From Cyanobacteria bacterium SIG31 (lineage in GTDB: Bacteria > Cyanobacteriota > Vampirovibrionia > Gastranaerophilales > Gastranaerophilaceae), in assembly GCA_015152465.1 (NCBI GenBank), contig SUTX01000004.1, positions 1 through 64,000 on the forward strand: a DNA stretch of 64,000 nt, written 5' to 3'. The notes beneath the pieces were generated by a model that saw only the letters and a program-made list of their open reading frames with translations, had not been told where the DNA came from and made no database searches. A program made the position numbers and the translations under genes. How positions within the stretch are numbered: the stretch's first letter is position 1; each line of letters opens with the position of its first letter. Shown here one piece after another: positions 58,284 to 64,000 of this stretch.

Positions 58284-59488
58284 AGTAAAATCTGAGTTCC
58301 AAGAATTATCCTATGCGAATCTTCTTTTACATCATTCTGACAGAAGACATAGTTAAGCATTAGTTTTAATGCTTGACCTTTTATAAAGTAATTTAAACCT
58401 GCAGTATATTCTCTTCTTATATCAGCAGAATAATCTAAGTTAGGTTTGAATTGATCATAACGACCTACTAACTGCAATTTTGGAGTTAATCTATAAGCAA
58501 GCGTTGTATAAAGTCCTTCCGCTTTGTTAGAACTCAATCCTCTTCCACCATTATAACCATCTGCTTTACCCCACTCAAAGTTTGCATATAGATTTTTATA
58601 TTCATAGCTTGCATATGCACCCAAGACAGTATAGTCAATATTGTTTTGACCAGCAGTCAGGCCGCTCCCCATCTTTAACTTACCATATTTACCATTAGTT
58701 TTCCCCAAAGGTTTTAAAGATACCCAACCTGCGAACTCACCACCTGGAAAGAAGCTACTAAAATTAGTATCCGAACTGTATCCGCCAAAATCATATTCAA
58801 CAAGGCTATAATTACCTTTTATTCTTGTACCAATTTGTCTTGTATTACCAAAGGTTCTTGATATTTGAGAACGAACAATTGTCGGAATAACAGTAGAAGA
58901 CTTTGCTCCTTCATATCCAGTAGCGGTTCTTGTATTACCAACAATAATCGTATGATGAGGGATTGCAGTATTAGCTATATAAAAGTTACTTGGCAAGTAT
59001 TGTAAAAAATTAACCCCATCTTTTGGAGCAAATCTTAAACGTGCTTCATAATATGTTTTACCATCTCTGAATTTACCGTTAACCCCTAAGTCAATATTGT
59101 TGATGTCATAGTATAAATCTTCATCATCGGGCATAAAATCCATATTAAGCCCAGCCCTGTAATAAGCAAAAACGTGCATTGTTTTCACTAACGAATTGTC
59201 AAATTTTTTAGTCAAAACTTCTTCAAGCAAATAATGAGATTTTGAAATATCTTTATGCTCTCTGGCTAATATTTCCCTTATTTTCTCTTCTAAGGTTTTT
59301 CCTCCCATATCAAAATACCATTCGTCATCAGTAATGGTATCATCGTCCTCATCGTCAAAGTTTCTATATGAGGTATCTGTAACTTCACCGTCAACTTTCA
59401 ATACTACTTCTTGAACAGCAAGTGCTTCAGAAGCAAAAAACAAAGATATAAAAAGAAAAGCCAATGTAGTCAAAAATCTCATAAACAA
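58280..59488 (-). CDS. Putative outer-membrane beta-barrel porin
   Basis: Signal peptide; alternating amphipathic strands; 'LYTTLAYRLTPKLQLVGRYDQFKP'; ends in hydrophobic strand 'RIILGTQILL'. Confidence 0.75.
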   Translation of the reverse strand: MFMRFLTTLAFLFISLFFASEALAVQEVVLKVDGEVTDTSYRNFDDEDDDTITDDEWYFDMGGKTLEEKIREILAREHKDISKSHYLLEEVLTKKFDNSLVKTMHVFAYYRAGLNMDFMPDDEDLYYDINNIDLGVNGKFRDGKTYYEARLRFAPKDGVNFLQYLPSNFYIANTAIPHHTIIVGNTRTATGYEGAKSSTVIPTIVRSQISRTFGNTRQIGTRIKGNYSLVEYDFGGYSSDTNFSSFFPGGEFAGWVSLKPLGKTNGKYGKLKMGSGLTAGQNNIDYTVLGAYASYEYKNLYANFEWGKADGYNGGRGLSSNKAEGLYTTLAYRLTPKLQLVGRYDQFKPNLDYSADIRREYTAGLNYFIKGQALKLMLNYVFCQNDVKEDSHRIILGTQILL

Positions 59489-59632
59489 AATTATATCACG
59501 ACTTCGAATTTTATTAAAACTTATACTACATCCATATGATTTTTTTAATCCAATATCAACCCAATAAATGATTTTTTCTTTTTGGTCATTAAAAATTTAC
59601 AAAGCTACTATTATAATGTAGTTAGTAAAATA

Positions 59633-59660
59633 TTGACTTTTAGTACAATCTCATTATAAA
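59633..59660 (+). promoter_or_regulatory. Candidate sigma70-like promoter for the 59690 ORF
   Basis: TTGACT-16 nt-TATAAA. Confidence 0.45.
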
Positions 59661-59689
59661 CAATATAAACAACATAGGAGAAACCTACA

Positions 59690-61252
59690 ATGGGTATGGC
59701 AGCATCACAAGCCAGATATTTAGCTCTGGTTGCACGTAAATCAAATTGCGAATATGAAGGACAACAAATAAACGAAGCAAGAACAGCTTTATCTAACCAA
59801 AGTGCAAACTTGTTCAATCAAATGCTTGGCTTAAACGTCCCTGTCCCTCCAAGTACGCAAGATTATACAAAAACCCAATACTCTTACAGCGATGGATTTA
59901 ATTCATCCACTATTTCAAGCTGGCAACAATTGTCAAATACAGATCCTGATTATAACTATGTAGTTACACACCACTACTACACAGATCGTTACACAGGTTC
60001 TATGAAAATGCTAAGCGACCCTCAGGTTCAATTTGCAGGAACGGAAAATGCTACTGTTGCTGAACTAAGTGAAGCATTAGCAACAATAGAAGCAACCGAG
60101 CAGGCTCTTACTGAAGCTAAAGAAGAAGTCAAAAAACTTCAAGAAGAAATGGCAAAAATTACTAGCTATGCAGACACAACCGCTATTACAGAAGTCACAG
60201 ACTCATCATATGATAGCGCAACAAATCGATATGATGTTACAAACGGAGGAAATAACATACCGTTTTATAATTACGCCAATGCGCCTGATGATTTAAAAAC
60301 ACTTATTGACTCTACAATTCAAAAATTAGTTGAAAATGGGGCTCTTGATAAAAAATATCTAGAGAATAAGAGCGACATATACTTTACAGATGATGGAAAT
60401 ATTGCTTTTAAAGATGATTTAGATAACCTTCTAGGTGGTTCTTATGGTAGCACAAAAACGTCATTGCCTATTTATAGCTTGGAAGATGTCAATGCTAAAC
60501 TCGGACAATATGCAACACAACTCGTAAATGCTGAATTAGCAGTAGCAACTGCTCAAAGAAATAAAAACGAAGCTGTTGACAGATACGAAAACGTACTAAT
60601 ACACCCAACATACATAGGTAACAGCGAATTAACACTTCTAACCGAGTTAGACAAAGAGCAAGAAACAGAGTTAAAACAAATTCTCGCTGATATGCAAGAA
60701 CAGAATATTGATACGAATCTTCAAAATTGCTTTGACGATGCAGGCAACTACAGAGGCGGTGTTTATAGCTTTAAATTAAATGGTATTACATACTATACTA
60801 CATTTACTGACTTACAAAACTCGTATGCTAGCGGTGATGGAAATAATTATATTGATGCACAAATCAAATTACCATATTACAATGCAACATACGTTTCTAC
60901 AAAAATAGAAGAAACAGAAAAAGCCCTTCTTGAAACAGACGGCAACGGAAGATTTGTAAGCGTTAGATTTGAAAACGACTCAGTAAAATACGTTCTAAAT
61001 ATGGAGACAGTAACTGATGACGCTGCATATCAAGATGCAATGAATGAATACTATTATGAAAATGCATTATACGACAAAATGGTTCAAGACATTAACGCCA
61101 AAACATCAATAATTCATCAACAAGATCAACAGCTTGAATTAAGATTGAAACAACTTGATACCGAGCAAAAAGCCCTTTCAACCGAAATGGAAGCTGTTAA
61201 AAAGGTTGTCGATGACAACGTTGAAAAATCATTCAAAACATTTAATGGCTAG
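59690..61252 (+). CDS. Uncharacterised 'MGMAASQARYLAL' family protein (paralog of 25606-26913)
   Basis: 520 aa; shared N-terminal 'MGMAASQARYLAL.ARK.N.EYEGQQIN.ARTAL.NQSANLFN' and C-terminal helical block. Confidence 0.82.
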   Translation: MGMAASQARYLALVARKSNCEYEGQQINEARTALSNQSANLFNQMLGLNVPVPPSTQDYTKTQYSYSDGFNSSTISSWQQLSNTDPDYNYVVTHHYYTDRYTGSMKMLSDPQVQFAGTENATVAELSEALATIEATEQALTEAKEEVKKLQEEMAKITSYADTTAITEVTDSSYDSATNRYDVTNGGNNIPFYNYANAPDDLKTLIDSTIQKLVENGALDKKYLENKSDIYFTDDGNIAFKDDLDNLLGGSYGSTKTSLPIYSLEDVNAKLGQYATQLVNAELAVATAQRNKNEAVDRYENVLIHPTYIGNSELTLLTELDKEQETELKQILADMQEQNIDTNLQNCFDDAGNYRGGVYSFKLNGITYYTTFTDLQNSYASGDGNNYIDAQIKLPYYNATYVSTKIEETEKALLETDGNGRFVSVRFENDSVKYVLNMETVTDDAAYQDAMNEYYYENALYDKMVQDINAKTSIIHQQDQQLELRLKQLDTEQKALSTEMEAVKKVVDDNVEKSFKTFNG

Positions 61253-61279
61253 GGGTAAATAGACTCAAAGCCAAGTAAA

Positions 61280-61348
61280 CTGGTAATCCCACCAAAAGGA
61301 GCACTGGGATTTCCAGAATAAATAAAGGTAGTAATACCAATGTGCTCC
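61280..61348 (+). promoter_or_regulatory. Possible structured leader (hairpin plus loop-to-downstream pairing) before the 61367 ORF
   Basis: CTGGTAATCCCA/TGGGATTTCCAG stem; loop GGAGCAC complementary to GTGCTCC at 61342-61348. Confidence 0.45.
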
Positions 61349-61366
61349 GCCAAAAGGTTATAAAAA

Positions 61367-62212
61367 ATGGCATACAAAAACGATGGATACTTAGTAATAG
61401 CAAACAGATACGGTTCTGCATCATCAGATGCTAAATCAATGTTGTATGAAACATATGATAGATTAAGAGACTTAACCGTAGCAGGTTCTGGTTCGTCTGG
61501 TACCGGTTTTGAAGCTGCCGGAGGATTTTTATACCAACTAGCAAGCTTATTTGCCCCATCGGCATTTATGACCACATTAGGCGGCACTTCTGCAATGAAT
61601 ATACCTGGAACTTCTTACTGGTCACAGTATTCAGGTGGAGCAGGAGGAATGACTGGTACATATTCATCATTTGGCGTAAACAGTCTTGGAAACTATTCAG
61701 GTTTTCCTAGTGGATATGCTTCACGATTGAGTGGGTATGCAACAGGAGGGGCTTCCTCAATTGGTAAAATTTTATATGGTTATGGAAGCTCAGCAGGCTC
61801 TCCGACAGGTTTCGCTTCAGGCATAGGTAGCATTGCAGATATCGCAAGCACAGCAGCTTATGGTGTAGGTACAGCTAACGGCTATGGAATAGGTGCTGCA
61901 AATATATTAATGCCTCTTGCAGGATTAGTATCAGGCTGGGGAGGCATAATGACAGCTGCGGCTCCTTACTTAGGCGAATTTGGTCTTCCTGCAGTTGTAA
62001 TGGGTAACCTGATGCAAGGGACCTCTTCAGCAGCTTTATCAGCATATCAATCTGTATCTCAAAATGTATTATCAAATGCAGATACAATTTTAACCCAAAA
62101 AGTAGCAAATATTGAAACTGTATGCAAAATGCTTGACACTCAAAGCGATATCGTAAGAAAAATGCTTAAAGATGATCTTGAAAGCAAGAGCAAGTCAATT
62201 GACGAATTATAA
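61367..62212 (+). CDS. Uncharacterised Gly/Ala/Ser-rich hydrophobic protein with helical ends
   Basis: 281 aa; RBS AAAAGG; 'MPLAGLVSGWGGIMTAAAPYLGEFGLPAVVMGNLMQG'. Confidence 0.7.
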   Translation: MAYKNDGYLVIANRYGSASSDAKSMLYETYDRLRDLTVAGSGSSGTGFEAAGGFLYQLASLFAPSAFMTTLGGTSAMNIPGTSYWSQYSGGAGGMTGTYSSFGVNSLGNYSGFPSGYASRLSGYATGGASSIGKILYGYGSSAGSPTGFASGIGSIADIASTAAYGVGTANGYGIGAANILMPLAGLVSGWGGIMTAAAPYLGEFGLPAVVMGNLMQGTSSAALSAYQSVSQNVLSNADTILTQKVANIETVCKMLDTQSDIVRKMLKDDLESKSKSIDEL

Positions 62213-62294
62213 TAATTAAATATCCCTTGTGCTTGTTTAAGGGATTATAAAAAAATACTAATCTTGAATAGTAAGATGCTAAAACAAGTTCAGT

Positions 62295-62546
62295 ATGATA
62301 AAACTAGGTTTAACTATGCAAGGAAGAACTTTTTTAAGAATAATGTTAGATAGTTTGTTTGTAAACAACGCCTTATGTAAGGCCATATCTGCACTTGTAA
62401 ATTTTTGTAACGAGCAAAACTATTATAACCGCAAAGAGCTAAAGTTTTTAAAAAAGATGCCGTTAAACAAAGTAGAACAAGAAAGTATTTATCAAAAAAG
62501 GTTTATATTTAATAGTGCGCATAAAACCGGAGTTGATTTAAGATAA
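62295..62546 (+). CDS. Small uncharacterised protein
   Basis: 83-aa ORF in a same-strand cluster; coding status uncertain. Confidence 0.45.
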   Translation: MIKLGLTMQGRTFLRIMLDSLFVNNALCKAISALVNFCNEQNYYNRKELKFLKKMPLNKVEQESIYQKRFIFNSAHKTGVDLR

Positions 62547-62644
62547 CATGTTAACAAATGTAACAAAGATACTCAAAACAAGGCAATTATTAAGGTTCAC
62601 ATGTTTTATTATACATGTAGACTCAGATTGTATGGAGGCTATCC

Positions 62645-62914
62645 ATGCGTGAAGAGATACAAGAAAACATAAAACGGTTAGTGAATTTTATGAATTTTGC
62701 CCGATCATTCTTCATCAGGAAGAATCCATTTAAGGCACTTGCCGTAAGTTTAATCACAAGCCTAAAGGAAATGCTTACAATCAGACAAAAGCTGAAAATG
62801 GCGAAGTATCGTGTTAACTATCACAAACACCAACTTTACAAAATGGAAAGCTTAATTGCAGAAAGTAACGAACACACATTCCTGAAAGGCAAAAACCTAA
62901 ACGAAACAAGATAA
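62645..62914 (+). CDS. Small basic helical protein, unknown
   Basis: 89-aa ORF; upstream GGAGG. Confidence 0.6.
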   Translation: MREEIQENIKRLVNFMNFARSFFIRKNPFKALAVSLITSLKEMLTIRQKLKMAKYRVNYHKHQLYKMESLIAESNEHTFLKGKNLNETR

Positions 62915-62933
62915 AATCGGAAGGACATGTGTT

Positions 62934-63263
62934 ATGGGATTAATTACATCTAGTTTTAGAATGATGTACCTAACAGCTTACCAGTTTACCCTTGAAAACA
63001 AGATTCAATGGATTTCAACTGCAAAAATGGAGTTAATGGCATCTGCTGATGAAATTATGTCATTAGGGAATGACCTAGATCCTGACAACCCAGCAGTCAA
63101 ACAGATGGAAGCTAGACGAGATCGACTTGCTTTACTTGAGAAAAAGCTTGATATGCAAATGAAGCAATATCAAACGAAGCTTCAAGCTGTTCAAACAGAA
63201 CTTAAATCTTGTGAAGAAGCTGTAAACAGTTCTATTGAAAGATCATTCTCATACAAATTATAA
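62934..63263 (+). CDS. Miniature member of the 'MGMAASQ' family
   Basis: 109 aa; ungapped N-terminal match (MG....S..R...LTA......E...Q.I..A...L) and similar C-terminal coil; RBS GGAAGGA. Confidence 0.7.
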   Translation: MGLITSSFRMMYLTAYQFTLENKIQWISTAKMELMASADEIMSLGNDLDPDNPAVKQMEARRDRLALLEKKLDMQMKQYQTKLQAVQTELKSCEEAVNSSIERSFSYKL

Positions 63264-63291
63264 ATAACGTAAACTAAAAAAGGAGATAATA

Positions 63292-63567
63292 ATGATTTAT
63301 AATGTTAATTTCTCTGGTAGAGAAACTTTGTTAACTACTGCTGCTAAGGAAGCAAAAAAAATCAAAGAAAGTCCTCAACATAAATATCTTTCAGATCGCA
63401 TGTCTGAGGGTGCAGAAGAGGTTGTAAAAAAAGCTGAAGAGAAACTCGCAGCAGAATTAAATGCAGCATATCAAGCAGCTAATGCCCCGTTCATACACAA
63501 ACCTAAGACTAGGGTAGAAGAACTAAAAGAATTTACAAAACCGTATATAGAAGCCCATGGCGGTTAA
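63292..63567 (+). CDS. Small uncharacterised protein
   Basis: 91 aa; RBS AAAGGAG; terminator immediately downstream. Confidence 0.65.
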   Translation: MIYNVNFSGRETLLTTAAKEAKKIKESPQHKYLSDRMSEGAEEVVKKAEEKLAAELNAAYQAANAPFIHKPKTRVEELKEFTKPYIEAHGG

Positions 63568-63570
63568 TTA

Positions 63571-63604
63571 AAAAAAAGGTTCTCGTTAAACGAGAACCTT
63601 TTTT
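63571..63604. terminator. Bidirectional terminator
   Basis: AAAAAAAGGTTCTCG-TTAAA-CGAGAACCTTTTTT. Confidence 0.9.
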
Positions 63605-64000
63605 ATATCGTAATAATTTTTTTTATACAAACATCATGTTCATCTGGATAAATTGTATCTACAATTAAATTTTCTGGGATACAAACAAGTGTCATTGCAC
63701 TAATATTTTGCAAAAATCTATCGTAATACCCACCGCCATATCCTAATCGATAGCCATTTCTATCAACAGCAAGAGCGGGAACAATAACTAAGTCTAGTAT
63801 TTTATCAGAGATAGAGTCCGTTAACGGTTCTTTTGTTTTAAAACAAGATTCACAGAGTTCATCTCCTCTTTTGTATGAACAACATAAAAGATTTTCTCCA
63901 TTGATTTTCGGAAGATAAAAACTCTTAGATTTATCTTCAAGAATTTCTAACAAATCTACTTCACCTTGTTTTGGATAGAATAACATTATATTTTTTGCTA
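63603..64000 (-). CDS. 5-formyltetrahydrofolate cyclo-ligase, 5' end truncated by the window
   Basis: 'NRNGYRLGYGGGYYDRFL'-type motif (DRNGYRLGYGGGYYDRFL); frame stays open upstream of the track ATG to base 64000 (..AKNIMLFYPKQGEVDL). Confidence 0.88.
   Translation of the reverse strand, partial: AKNIMLFYPKQGEVDLLEILEDKSKSFYLPKINGENLLCCSYKRGDELCESCFKTKEPLTDSISDKILDLVIVPALAVDRNGYRLGYGGGYYDRFLQNISAMTLVCIPENLIVDTIYPDEHDVCIKKIITI

Noticed and set aside
1-64000. tRNA, rRNA genes and transposases
   Set aside because: Looked for tRNA T-loop/acceptor patterns, rRNA-like conserved stretches and transposase motifs by eye; nothing convincing found. A tRNAscan-SE/Infernal run would be needed to exclude them.

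Overview
AT-rich bacterial chromosomal window, densely coding on both strands. It encodes Gram-negative envelope functions (KdsA, KdsC, MurJ, an outer-membrane porin-like protein) plus SpoIID. Several uncharacterised short proteins look lineage-specific, and the overall picture is compatible with a gut Gastranaerophilales/'Melainabacteria'-type genome; this taxonomic guess is inference only. Most genes are housekeeping: comEC, murJ, cysS, dnaX, aroA, kdsA, folC, maf, deoB, nusB, ftsY, pcrA/uvrD, xerD, dacB, dtd, rlmN and others. The observations most worth a second look are: (1) a palindromic repeat family (CCCCTCACCCGTCAC..GTCACCCTCTCCC..GAGGG). One copy, and a diverged relative, sit in-frame inside a bioG-like ORF, and another copy supplies the ribosome-binding region of ftsY; this resembles Rickettsia palindromic elements. 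(2) A candidate programmed frameshift in dnaX (A AAA AAA G at codons 428-430, immediate -1 and +1 stops). (3) An uncharacterised protein family starting 'MGMAASQARYLAL..ARK' with two long paralogs and one miniature 109-aa relative. Two of these lie in a same-strand six-gene cluster at 59.7-63.6 kb that also encodes a Gly/Ala-rich hydrophobic protein and has a possible pseudoknot leader. (4) Dispersed and tandem GGGGTAAAT motifs at gene ends. No tRNA, rRNA, CRISPR array or transposase was recognised.
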